9,860 nucleotides of DNA from Chloroflexota bacterium (GTDB lineage: Bacteria; Chloroflexota; Dehalococcoidia; UBA1127; JACQUN01). The translations under genes and the position numbers were made by a program. The notes beneath the pieces were generated by a model. That model made no database searches and had not been told where the DNA came from. It saw nothing but the letters and a program-made list of their open reading frames with translations. Location of the stretch: positions 1 to 9,860 of the forward strand of contig JACQUN010000019.1 of NCBI GenBank assembly GCA_016210285.1. Direction: 5' to 3'. Position 1 is the first letter of the stretch, and the number at the start of each line of letters is the position of its first letter. Positions 1 to 7,396 of this stretch are shown piece after piece.

Positions 1-2573
1 CCCTTAGGCGTGTTCTTGCCCACCAGGATGTCGCCGGGGCCGATCTCTGCGCCCAGGCGGATGTGGCCATCCTCGTCCAAGTCACGCAGGGCGTCCTCAC
101 CCACGTTCGGGATGTCGCGGGTGATTTCGTCCGGTCCAAGCTTGGTATCGCGGGCCTCACATTCAAAACGCTCAATGTGCACAGAGGTGAAGCGGTCGTC
201 GCGGACAAGTTGTTCGCTCAGGATGATAGCATCCTCAAAGTTGTAGCCTTCCCAGGACATGAACGCGGCAAGCACGTTCTGGCCGAGCGCAAGCTCGCCC
301 TTGTCCGTAGACGAGGCGTCTGCAAGGGCCTGGCCCTTGGCAACGCGGTCGCCCAGCTTGACAAGAGGTCGTTGGTTGATGCAGGTGCTCTGGTTGCTGC
401 GCAGGAATTTGGTGAGGGGATAGCTGTGCTCCTTCCCCTCAGAGTCAGCAATCACCAGCTCTTTCCCGCTGACCGCCGTCACTACACCGGCCGTGTCGGC
501 CAGAACCACCTGCCCACTGTCTATGGCAACGCGGCGTTCCATGCCGGTGCCCACCAGCGGGGCCTCCGGCCTGAGAAGGGGAACCGCCTGCCGCTGCATG
601 TTCGAGCCCATGAGGGCGCGGTTGGCATCATCGTGTTCCAGGAAGGGGATGAGCGCAGTGGAGACGCTCACGATTTGCATGGGAGAGACGTCCATGAAGC
701 CGACGCGCTCGGCGAGCTCGGTGGACACCAGTTCCCCCTTGCGGGCCTCCACCTTGTCAGACAGGAACTGCCCCTTGCTATCCAGGGACACGTTGGCCTG
801 GGCAATGACGTAACGCTCCTCCTCATCGGCAGGAAGGTAGACAATATCCTCGGGGTTGTTGGACACGAAGGGGCGAACCGTGAGCTTCTGCTCTGGAAGG
901 GCCTTCAACCTCTGGAAAAGGGCGTCGGTCACCACCGTCCCGGCCTTCGTCACGACCTTTCCACTGGCATTGGCGACGGCGGCCATGAGGGTTCGGCCCA
1001 CCAACTCCGCGTCGGTGTTGGGCAGCTCGTGGAAAACCCTGCGGTACGGGGTTTCAATGAACCCCATGTCGTTGGTCCGGGCGTAGGTCGCCAGGGAGCC
1101 CAGGAGGCCGATGTTGGGCCCTTCGGGGGTCTCGATGGGGCAGATGCGCCCGTAGTGGGAGTGGTGAACGTCGCGCACGTCGAAGCCGGCCCGCTCCCGA
1201 GAGAGGCCGCCTGGTCCCAGAGCGGAGAGACGCCGCTTGTGGGTCAGCTCGGCCAGGGGGTTGGTCTGGTCCATGAACTGGGAGAGCTGCGAGCCGCCGA
1301 AGAACTCGCGCACCGCCGCCACCACGGGGCGGATGTTGACCAGGCCTGCCGGGGCGGCCTGCTCGGGTTCCACAATAGTCATTTTCTCCTTGATGACCCG
1401 CTCCATGCGGAGGAAGCCGACCCGGAGCTGGTTCTGGATGAGCTCACCCACCGCCCGCACGCGGCGATTGCCCAGGTGGTCAATGTCATCAGCCTGCTCC
1501 CGTCCGTTGTTAATGGCGATGATGGCGCGGAGGATGGCCAGCAGGTCGCCCTTGGTGAGGGTCCGCTGGGAGGGCTCCAGCTTCAGCCCCAGGCGGCGGT
1601 TCAGCTTGTAGCGGCCCACCCGCCCCACATCGTAGCGCCGGGGGTTGAAGAAGAGGTTTTCGACGAGGGCGTTGGCGTTGTCCAGGCTGGCCGGCTCCCC
1701 TGGGCGGAGCCGCCGGTAGAACTCCAGCCTGGCTGCCGCCAGGATCCGGGCTGCCTCCCGGTCGAAGGGGACTCCTGGGCAGACACTGCTCCAGAGGTCC
1801 TGGAGGACGCGCTCGCGCTCCTCCTGCTTTCTTATCTTGTCCAGAAGCTCGTCAAGGCGGGCGAAGTCCACAGGGTCCTTCCCCAGGGTGGACTGGATGT
1901 AGTAGTGGTCCGGCCCCTGGTCCACATCCCGGAACTGCTCCAGAAGGCGGGCATCTGGGGCAAACCCCAGGGCCCGCAGCAGGGTGGTCACCGGGGTTTT
2001 GCGCTTCCGGTCCACCTTGACCACCATCACATCCTTGGAGGTGGTCTCGAACTCCAGCCACGCCCCCCGGTAGGGGATGAGCTTGCCAAAGCAAAGCTCC
2101 CGTCCCGTGCTGGGGTCCTGCTGCTTGGAGAAGTAGGCGCCAGGGGAACGCACCAACTGGCTCACCACCACCCGCTCGGCGCCATTGATGATGAAGGTGC
2201 CCTTGGAGGTCATGACGGGGATATCGCCGAAGAAAAGCCTCTGCTCCTTGATCTCATCGGTCTCCTTGACCTTGAGCTGCGCCGTGATGTAGAGGGGGGC
2301 AGCGTAGGTCGCCTCCTTCTCCCGGCACTGCCACTCCGTCTGCTTGGGTGCATGGAACTCGTGTCCCAGGAACCGGAGCTCGAAGCGGTTCTCGGTGAAG
2401 TCCTTGATGGGGGAGATCTCGTCCAGGAGCTCGCGGATGCCCTCCGTCTTCAGCCATGCGAAGGACTGGAGCTGTACCTGGATGAGGTTGGGGGTCTCAA
2501 GGACCAGGGGGAGGCGGGCGAAGGACTTCTCGGGAATCGGGCTACCGTTGCGGGCACCGAGGGGCAGAACCAT
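1..2573 (-). CDS. rpoB: DNA-directed RNA polymerase subunit beta, C-terminus beyond the window
   Basis: This is the catalytic beta subunit of RNA polymerase, which forms much of the active-site cleft and the rifampicin pocket. The minus-strand frame is open from the ATG at 2573 to the left edge, giving 857 codons; the last part of the protein is missing. The rifampicin cluster reads [20 protein letters not shown], followed by [10 protein letters not shown]. Its key residues D435, H445 and S450 are the wild-type ones, so the enzyme is probably rifampicin sensitive (inference). Further family blocks follow: [12 protein letters not shown], then [12 protein letters not shown] near residue 780, and [12 protein letters not shown] at the edge. 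The start is fixed by an in-frame TGA three codons upstream and an AAGGAG at 2585-2590, 11 nt away. No ribosomal protein gene precedes it; it has its own promoter. rpoC would be expected next, outside the window. Confidence 0.98.
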   Translation of the reverse strand, partial: MVLPLGARNGSPIPEKSFARLPLVLETPNLIQVQLQSFAWLKTEGIRELLDEISPIKDFTENRFELRFLGHEFHAPKQTEWQCREKEATYAAPLYITAQLKVKETDEIKEQRLFFGDIPVMTSKGTFIINGAERVVVSQLVRSPGAYFSKQQDPSTGRELCFGKLIPYRGAWLEFETTSKDVMVVKVDRKRKTPVTTLLRALGFAPDARLLEQFRDVDQGPDHYYIQSTLGKDPVDFARLDELLDKIRKQEERERVLQDLWSSVCPGVPFDREAARILAAARLEFYRRLRPGEPASLDNANALVENLFFNPRRYDVGRVGRYKLNRRLGLKLEPSQRTLTKGDLLAILRAIIAINNGREQADDIDHLGNRRVRAVGELIQNQLRVGFLRMERVIKEKMTIVEPEQAAPAGLVNIRPVVAAVREFFGGSQLSQFMDQTNPLAELTHKRRLSALGPGGLSRERAGFDVRDVHHSHYGRICPIETPEGPNIGLLGSLATYARTNDMGFIETPYRRVFHELPNTDAELVGRTLMAAVANASGKVVTKAGTVVTDALFQRLKALPEQKLTVRPFVSNNPEDIVYLPADEEERYVIAQANVSLDSKGQFLSDKVEARKGELVSTELAERVGFMDVSPMQIVSVSTALIPFLEHDDANRALMGSNMQRQAVPLLRPEAPLVGTGMERRVAIDSGQVVLADTAGVVTAVSGKELVIADSEGKEHSYPLTKFLRSNQSTCINQRPLVKLGDRVAKGQALADASSTDKGELALGQNVLAAFMSWEGYNFEDAIILSEQLVRDDRFTSVHIERFECEARDTKLGPDEITRDIPNVGEDALRDLDEDGHIRLGAEIGPGDILVGKNTPK

Positions 2574-2617
2574 GCTCTCTCACACTCCTTGGCAGTAGCA
2601 AACGTGGCGTCGCAGAA

Positions 2618-2680
2618 CTAGGCGCACGAGGGGCACGGGAAGAGAGTCAGCGGGCAGGATTGACAATTTCGGAGGGACAT
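2618..2680 (-). CDS. Possible 20-residue Cys-rich leader ORF upstream of rpoB (tentative)
   Basis: Inside the predicted rpoB leader, an ATG at 2680 opens a 20-codon frame ending in TAG at 2618-2620. The peptide has four cysteines spaced as two CxxC pairs (CQSC and CPSC). The ATG would be only about 9 nt from the predicted transcription start, and no Shine-Dalgarno sequence precedes it, so translation would have to be nearly leaderless. It could be a regulatory leader peptide or simply chance. Nothing shows that it is translated, so confidence is low. Confidence 0.2.
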   Translation of the reverse strand: MSLRNCQSCPLTLFPCPSCA

Positions 2681-2695
2681 AAATCGACGATTACC

Positions 2696-2724
2696 AGTCT
2701 AGACAAGAACTCCGTGGTTGTCAA
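2696..2724 (-). promoter_or_regulatory. Sigma-70-type promoter of rpoB
   Basis: Read on the minus strand, a perfect -35 box TTGACA (2719-2724) is followed after exactly 17 nt by TAGACT (2696-2701), a 4/6 match to the -10 consensus. Transcription should begin near 2689, leaving a leader of about 115 nt before the rpoB ATG at 2573. It lies just downstream of the phosphoesterase stop codon, so rpoB can be transcribed independently of that gene. It is the best promoter match I found in the window. Confidence 0.8.
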
Positions 2725-2765
2725 GGGGGGAGAGCCCGTGTTCCACAGGTCTTTCGCGCGGCGCC

Positions 2766-3299
2766 CTACCCCAGGGGGACCAGGCGGGCCTCAGCACGCC
2801 CTCTCACGATCTCCAGGAGCCCTACCGACCCCAGCTGACCCCGGAGGTTTCCTCCCATGGTGGGGCTTCCTGGATTCACCAGGAGCACACCGTTATGGCG
2901 CAGAATGACCGGGAAATGGGTGTGCCCGCAGACGGCCACATCCACAGGCTCCCCAAAAACCCCAAGCAGGCATTGCTCCCAGGTCGTCCAGGAGACCTCC
3001 TTGGGCATGGGCAGATCGTGAACCATTCCCAGGGTCAGACCTTCCAGCTTCAGAACCTGCACTCGCCGGACCCGGGGGTCCCGGGGCAGCCAGGGCTCCC
3101 CCACCCCGATGCCCACATCCCCATTCCCCTTGACCGCCAGCACAGGAGCAACACCCTCTAACCAGTCCAGCACCTGGGGGATGTGCATATCCCCGGCGTG
3201 CAGGACCAGGTCCACACCCCTGAAGGCCGTGAAAACCTGGGGGGGAAGCTCCCCGCCCGCCTCGGGAATGTGCGTGTCGGCAATGAGGCCGATCTGCAT
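2766..3299 (-). CDS. YfcE/MJ0936-type metallophosphoesterase
   Basis: A 177-residue calcineurin-like phosphoesterase, the usual length for small YfcE/MJ0936-type phosphodiesterases, which are dinuclear-metal enzymes of the cytoplasm. The metal-binding motifs occur in order: ADTH (D8, H10), HAGD (D37), GNGD (N59), H94 and GHTH (H126, H128). Two positions differ from the usual pattern: G60 stands where relatives have Cys or His after GN, and H94 is followed by Asp rather than the common HGH. The substrate cannot be told from sequence; family members cleave phosphodiesters in vitro. The start at 3299 is chosen because AGGAG (3306-3310) lies 6 nt upstream and the first beta strand begins at once; an ATG 30 codons earlier would add an unrelated basic tail. 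The gene lies upstream of rpoB on the same strand and ends 41 nt before its promoter. Confidence 0.9.
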   Translation of the reverse strand: MQIGLIADTHIPEAGGELPPQVFTAFRGVDLVLHAGDMHIPQVLDWLEGVAPVLAVKGNGDVGIGVGEPWLPRDPRVRRVQVLKLEGLTLGMVHDLPMPKEVSWTTWEQCLLGVFGEPVDVAVCGHTHFPVILRHNGVLLVNPGSPTMGGNLRGQLGSVGLLEIVRGRAEARLVPLG

Positions 3300-3324
3300 G
3301 GCTCTCTCCTGAGACACTGCCACC

Positions 3325-3354
3325 AGTGTAGTCCTCTTCCTATTGGGCTTGCAA
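3325..3354 (-). promoter_or_regulatory. Probable promoter of the phosphoesterase gene
   Basis: On the minus strand, TTGCAA (3349-3354) and TACACT (3325-3330) are separated by 18 nt; each matches the sigma-70 consensus at 4 of 6 positions. The predicted start near 3318 would give a leader of about 19 nt containing the AGGAG ribosome binding site. Position and spacing are good, but both boxes are imperfect. Confidence 0.5.
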
Positions 3355-3395
3355 CGCCCCCCAAGGAAAGCAGCCGGCGTGGGGAGCATTCCTCC

Positions 3396-3424
3396 TTGGC
3401 TTTCCGAGAACCCTGTAGTAAAAT
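3396..3424 (+). promoter_or_regulatory. Probable promoter of the four-gene NTPase/c-di-GMP/PilT unit
   Basis: TTGGCT (3396-3401, 4/6 match) is followed after 17 nt by TAAAAT (3419-3424, 5/6 match). The -10 box lies in a short AT-rich stretch of an otherwise GC-rich region. Transcription would begin near 3431, leaving a leader of about 150 nt before the ATG at 3583. It diverges from the phosphoesterase promoter, whose -35 box starts about 40 bp away, so the two could be jointly regulated. Confidence 0.6.
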
Positions 3425-3487
3425 CGAAGCCGAAGAGCCGGTGGTCAGCGGAACCGTTTCGCCCCTCGTCTCAGCTACGCCGCCACC

Positions 3488-3527
3488 GGGGAGAACCGCG
3501 CCAGGTCGCTCAGGGGAGAACCTGGCG
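3488..3527 (+). repeat. Leader palindrome and 10-bp direct repeat
   Basis: A perfect 8-bp inverted repeat, CGCCAGGT (3499-3506) and ACCTGGCG (3520-3527), encloses a 13-nt loop. Overlapping it, GGGGAGAACC occurs twice, at 3488-3497 and 3513-3522, so the second copy bridges loop and right arm. The structure lies in the predicted 5' leader, about 55 nt before the first ATG of the unit. It could be an operator, an RNA hairpin affecting translation, or chance in GC-rich DNA. No T-tract follows, so it is not a standard terminator. Confidence 0.45.
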
Positions 3528-3582
3528 GGGACCACGACGCCAGGGCACCGGGTAGGGTTGAGGGAGGAGCAGGGATAGCCCG

Positions 3583-5331
3583 ATGACGAGTCAACAGGTG
3601 CAGGCCAACCCCTATGTCGCCGGGAGCCCCCTGACGCGGCCTGACATGTTTGTGGGGCGGGAGGACGTCTTCCGGTTTATCAATGACGCCCTAGTGGGAA
3701 AGCATCAGGACAATGTCATTGTCCTGTATGGGCAGCGGAGAACAGGGAAGACCTCGGTCCTCTACCAGATGCACCGGCACGTTGACCCCCGCTACATGCC
3801 CATCCTCATCGACCTGCAAGGACTCTCGCTGAACAGCATCAGTGAGTTCTTTTGGGAGATCGCCTCGGTCATCTACCGGGCGTTGCGGCGGGACTACCGG
3901 ATTGAACTGCCGCGCCCGCGGCGGGAGGAGTTTGCCGATAACCCCATGCAGCATTTCCAGGCCGAGTTCCTTGAGCAGGTCTGGAGCGCCGTAGGCGACA
4001 GGCATCTGCTCCTGATGGTGGATGAGACCACCCGCCTGGAGGAGCAGATCCAGGCGGGGAAGCTGGACCACCAGGTGTTCGACCACATTCGCAGTCTTAT
4101 GCAGCACAACCCGCGGCTGAACTTCATCTTCTCTCTGGGGAGCCGACTGGAACAGATGCAGAGCGAGTACGGGCTGCTGTTCAACATTGCCCTCTACAAG
4201 GAGATCAGTTTCCTGGACCGCCCGTCTGCGGTGGCCCTGATCAGGCGGCCTGTCGAGTCCCTCTATCGCTATGATGACGCTGCCGTAGATCGTATCCTGG
4301 GGATCACCTCAGGGCATCCCTACTACACCCAGCTCCTCTGCCACAGCCTGTTCACCCACTGGCAGCGTCAGGGAAACCTGACCGTCACGGTTCAGGACGT
4401 GGAGTCCGTGCTGAGCGAGGTGATGGAACGGGCCACCGCCAACCTCAAGTTCGAGTGGGACGAGTCCGTCCCGGAGGAGCGCCTGGTCCTGGTAGCCTGT
4501 GCGGAGGCCGCCGGTGCCACGAACCAGCCGGTTGACGAGGAGCAGGTCGAAAAGACCCTGCTCACCTACAACATCCCCCTGCCACCGGGCGACATGGTTC
4601 GCGCCCTCAAGAACCTGGTGGCCCGGGAGTTGTTGCTAGGCCCAGAGGGCTATCGCTTCGCTGTGGACATCCTCCGCATGTGGGTGCAGCAGCAGAAGCG
4701 CATGCAGTGGGTCATGGAGGAGGTTCGCTCCTTCATCGAGAGCCTTCCTGCACCCGCTCCGGCGGCCCCGGCGGAGGCCGCCCCACTCCCCCTGCGGCGG
4801 CGCTGGGTGGTAGCCTTCGCCCTTGGCACAGGGGTCGGACTCCTGGCGATAGCCGGGGTGCTGCTGTTCCTGTTTCTCCCCCAGGGGCGGTCCCGAAGCT
4901 CTGCCCCTTCCACCCCGGTGGCGCCTAAAGCTGTGCCTATGCAGACCCTCAACAAGTGCTATACCGTCATGGTCGGAGCCAATCAGGCCAGCGTGAACAC
5001 CTGCCTCCTTGGGATAAGCACCCTGCAGGGTGGGGGTCTGCGCCTGGACGTTGCCTGGACCGCATCTATCCGGGAGAAGAGCCTCTTTGGAGTCGCCATA
5101 GGTTCTACGGAGAAGGACCCCAAGATGTACATCACCACCGCCAACGGTAGCGTCGTGCAGTACACGGACCTGGGCGGGGCTGCCAAGGGCCTGACGTTGG
5201 TCCGGGATGGAGAGACCCGCATCGGATGGTTCGTCTTTCCACCGCTGCCTGCCGAGACCCAGGCCTTTACCTTTGTAGATGATGACCAGAAGGTGCGTAT
5301 TGAGAACATTGCCCTGGAACGCCGCCGGTAG
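3583..5331 (+). CDS. Membrane-anchored archaeal-type/STAND-like ATPase with extracytoplasmic C-terminal domain
   Basis: A 582-residue protein. Residues 9-26 (NPYVAGSPL...FVGRE) are the entry motif typical of archaeal-type and ORC/STAND-like P-loop ATPases. Walker A is GQRRTGKT (50-57) and Walker B is LLLMVDE (D147, E148). A likely sensor-1 stretch, FIFSLGSRLEQM, and the family block GHPYYTQLLCHSL follow, then a probable winged-helix region to about residue 375. A Pro/Ala-rich linker (387-404) and RRR lead into one membrane helix (408-433). The remaining 150 residues look beta-rich and would be outside the membrane; C459 and C474 could form a disulfide. This part recalls DUF4352-like sandwiches, but I cannot assign it firmly. 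An AGGGAGGAG lies at 3561-3569 and a weaker AGGG is nearer the ATG. As first gene of the unit it may pass an external signal to the cyclic-di-GMP enzymes downstream (inference). Confidence 0.85.
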   Translation: MTSQQVQANPYVAGSPLTRPDMFVGREDVFRFINDALVGKHQDNVIVLYGQRRTGKTSVLYQMHRHVDPRYMPILIDLQGLSLNSISEFFWEIASVIYRALRRDYRIELPRPRREEFADNPMQHFQAEFLEQVWSAVGDRHLLLMVDETTRLEEQIQAGKLDHQVFDHIRSLMQHNPRLNFIFSLGSRLEQMQSEYGLLFNIALYKEISFLDRPSAVALIRRPVESLYRYDDAAVDRILGITSGHPYYTQLLCHSLFTHWQRQGNLTVTVQDVESVLSEVMERATANLKFEWDESVPEERLVLVACAEAAGATNQPVDEEQVEKTLLTYNIPLPPGDMVRALKNLVARELLLGPEGYRFAVDILRMWVQQQKRMQWVMEEVRSFIESLPAPAPAAPAEAAPLPLRRRWVVAFALGTGVGLLAIAGVLLFLFLPQGRSRSSAPSTPVAPKAVPMQTLNKCYTVMVGANQASVNTCLLGISTLQGGGLRLDVAWTASIREKSLFGVAIGSTEKDPKMYITTANGSVVQYTDLGGAAKGLTLVRDGETRIGWFVFPPLPAETQAFTFVDDDQKVRIENIALERRR

Positions 5332-5343
5332 CGCGGTCTCGCG

Positions 5344-5361
5344 CCGCCCCGTCAGGGGCGG
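5344..5361 (+). repeat. Perfect GC hairpin between the two ATPase genes
   Basis: CCGCCCC and GGGGCGG form a perfect 7-bp stem around a GTCA loop, 12 nt after the first ATPase stop codon. No run of T follows, so a standard intrinsic terminator is unlikely. It may slow polymerase, protect the upstream mRNA from 3' decay, or set different expression levels for the two ATPase genes. The rest of the 93-bp gap shows no promoter that I trust. Confidence 0.5.
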
Positions 5362-5424
5362 AAGGCGTGCAAGGCCTGTCGCGCAGGTGAACCGTCGGCT
5401 GTGGAGCGGGCAGAGGGGGATGGC

Positions 5425-7359
5425 ATGGCCTCAGTGAATCCCTTCAGCTATGGCAACCCGATCTCCAACCCCTCAAGGTTTTTTGGCCGGCAACAGGAGG
5501 TGGCCCAGGTCTTCAGCCGCCTGCGCAACCCGGAGTTTGAGAGCAGCTCGATCGTCGGCGAACGGCGTACCGGCAAGACCTCCCTGCTCAACTACATCTC
5601 CCACCCCACCGTGGCAGAGCGCTTTGGCCTGGACCTGAGCGCCCACCATTTCGTGTACCTGGACCTGGAGGTCATCACTCCCGACAGCCCCACAACCCGG
5701 TTCTTCCAGCACATGCTCCGTCGCATGGCGAGCAGGATCCAGGACGCAGAGGTGGCGGCAGAGCTCCGCTCCGCCGCCCAGCGGGAGACCCTGGACATCT
5801 ACGACCTTTCCGACGTCTTTGACCTCGTTGACGCCAAAGGGCTCCACATCGTCCTGCTCCTGGACGAGTTCGAGAACATAGCCAGCAACAGGAACTTCGG
5901 CCCCGAGTTCTACTATGGGCTGCGCTCCCTGGCCATTCACCACAATCTGGCGCTGGTGACTGGCAGCCGCCTGGACCTGGTGGAGCTCAGCCACTCCGAT
6001 GCCGTGCGCAGCTCCCCCTTCTTCAACATCTTCGCCACCATCAACCTCCAGCCCTTCACCCTGGAGGATGTCCACGCCATGCTCCGGGCCTACCTGGAGG
6101 GGACCGGGGTGTCCTTCAGCCCCACCGAGGTGGGGCACATCGTCAACCTAGTGGGCCGCTACCCCTTCTACCTGCAGATGGCCTTCCACTTCCTCTTCAC
6201 AGCCCAGCAGAGCCAACTGCCTGAGTCCCAGCGCCTGGAGCTGGTGAACTGGAACTTCACGGAGGAGGTCCACCCCCATCTGGACGCCTACTGGCAGCAC
6301 TCCTCCGACGCAGAGCGCATCGTCCTCACGTTGCTGTCCCTGCTGGAGGAGGGGGACAACACCCCGCTCCGAACGTGGAGGGCCGCCGAGCTGGAACGCT
6401 GGCACCCCGCGGTTGGCCTGGTCTTCCACGGCCTGGCCAGGCGGGGGCTGGTCACCCGCGCTGACGACCGCTACGGGCTCCTTTCCAAGGCCTTTGCCCG
6501 CTGGGTGCTGAGGGAGGTGTCAACCCCCCTTCCGAGCACGGAGCAGGAGGCCGACCAGATCCAGGAGGAGACCCTGGCCGCCCTTTCGGCGCCACTCCGG
6601 GACCGCGTCCTCCACTGGCTCCGGCAGACCAACACCCGCTATCGCGGCCTGTTCCTGAAGTGGCTAAACGACCCCCGGGTGGTGGAGCCGACTCTGGAGC
6701 TGCTCTCCAAGGCCAGCGGGCACTTCCAGACCTTCTCCACCCGAAGCCTCCGCCTTATTGAGACCCAGGCCACGCCAGAGGAGATCGTGCGGGCCGAGCT
6801 GGAGACCAATGAGACCATTGCCGCCCTCTCCGACGCCTGCGAGGCCAAGGACCCCCAGACCAGGGGGCACACGGTGCGGGTCGCCGAGCTTGCCATCCTC
6901 ATTGGCCGCAATCTGGGGCTCCCCCCTGCCCAGCTCAGGGTCCTGGGGAGGGCCGGCCTGCTCCACGACATCGGCAAGCTGGGGGTCCCCGATGCCATCC
7001 TCCTCAAGCCCGGCCCTCTGACCCCTGAGGAGTTCGGCGTGATGAAGCGCCACCCGCTCCTGGGGCTGGACATCCTCCGGCGGGTGGGTTCCCTCGAGCA
7101 GGAGATCGGGGTGATCCGCGGCCACCACGAGTGGTTCAACGGCAAAGGGTATCCCGACGGCCTCCAGGGGGAGAAGATCCCCCTGGAGGCCCGTATCCTG
7201 AGCGTGGCCGATGTCTACGACTCGGTTATCTCGGACCGCCCGTACCGGAAGGGCCTTGGAAAGGAACGGGCCATCAAGATCCTCCAGGAGGAGGCAGAGC
7301 AGCACCTGGACCCCCAGGTTGTGGGGGTCTTCATTCAAGCTATCACCCAGGCCCACTGA
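5425..7359 (+). CDS. ATPase-HD-GYP fusion, predicted cyclic-di-GMP phosphodiesterase
   Basis: A 644-residue, apparently soluble protein. The N-terminal half is an ATPase related to the preceding gene: NPFSYGNPI...FFGR (5-22), Walker A GERRTGKT (45-52), Walker B LLLDEFE (D147, E148), a VTGSRLDLVEL sensor-like strand, and RYPFYLQMAFHFLF matching the GHPYYTQLL block of its neighbour. A probable winged helix and a helical linker follow to about residue 465. The C-terminus is an HD-GYP domain with every hallmark: H482, HDIGK (H514, D515, K518), H543, HHEWFNGKGYP (H567, H568) and D596. Such domains hydrolyse cyclic-di-GMP with two or three metal ions. There is no receiver domain, so the ATPase probably supplies regulation (inference). 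The start is placed at ATG 5425, with AGAGGGGG 5 nt upstream; an in-frame GTG at 5401 would add eight residues. It lies 93 bp after the first ATPase gene. Confidence 0.92.
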   Translation: MASVNPFSYGNPISNPSRFFGRQQEVAQVFSRLRNPEFESSSIVGERRTGKTSLLNYISHPTVAERFGLDLSAHHFVYLDLEVITPDSPTTRFFQHMLRRMASRIQDAEVAAELRSAAQRETLDIYDLSDVFDLVDAKGLHIVLLLDEFENIASNRNFGPEFYYGLRSLAIHHNLALVTGSRLDLVELSHSDAVRSSPFFNIFATINLQPFTLEDVHAMLRAYLEGTGVSFSPTEVGHIVNLVGRYPFYLQMAFHFLFTAQQSQLPESQRLELVNWNFTEEVHPHLDAYWQHSSDAERIVLTLLSLLEEGDNTPLRTWRAAELERWHPAVGLVFHGLARRGLVTRADDRYGLLSKAFARWVLREVSTPLPSTEQEADQIQEETLAALSAPLRDRVLHWLRQTNTRYRGLFLKWLNDPRVVEPTLELLSKASGHFQTFSTRSLRLIETQATPEEIVRAELETNETIAALSDACEAKDPQTRGHTVRVAELAILIGRNLGLPPAQLRVLGRAGLLHDIGKLGVPDAILLKPGPLTPEEFGVMKRHPLLGLDILRRVGSLEQEIGVIRGHHEWFNGKGYPDGLQGEKIPLEARILSVADVYDSVISDRPYRKGLGKERAIKILQEEAEQHLDPQVVGVFIQAITQAH

Positions 7360-7396
7360 GCCACCGGAGCAACCCTACCCCTCCAGCGAGGCGCCG

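Noticed and set aside
63..2621. Plus-strand open frame of 852 codons opposite rpoB
   Set aside because: The minus strand encodes conserved RpoB over this length; the long antisense frame is a by-product of GC-rich codon usage, and its translation resembles no protein family.
2660..2665. Plus-strand TTGACA as a promoter -35 box
   Set aside because: No acceptable -10 box at 16-18 nt, and no plus-strand gene follows.
2735..2749. Six-bp stem CCTGTG/CACGGG after the phosphoesterase gene as terminator (minus strand)
   Set aside because: The stem contains a G-T wobble and is followed by a run of C rather than T.
3300..3389. N-terminal extension of the phosphoesterase by 30 codons
   Set aside because: AGGAG is correctly placed for the ATG at 3299, the family fold starts there, and the extension would cover the predicted promoter.
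3183..3578. Plus-strand open frame of 131 codons across the divergent intergenic region
   Set aside because: It overlaps the phosphoesterase gene and both predicted promoters, has no family resemblance and no convincing ribosome binding site.
5401..5424. GTG start eight codons upstream for the ATPase-HD-GYP gene
   Set aside because: The purine-rich AGAGGGGG just before ATG 5425 and the immediate NPF motif favour the later start; the GTG remains possible.
7211..7396. Upstream extension of the GGDEF frame
   Set aside because: It overlaps the coding end of the HD-GYP gene, which is certain; ATG 7397 has a GAGG at proper distance.
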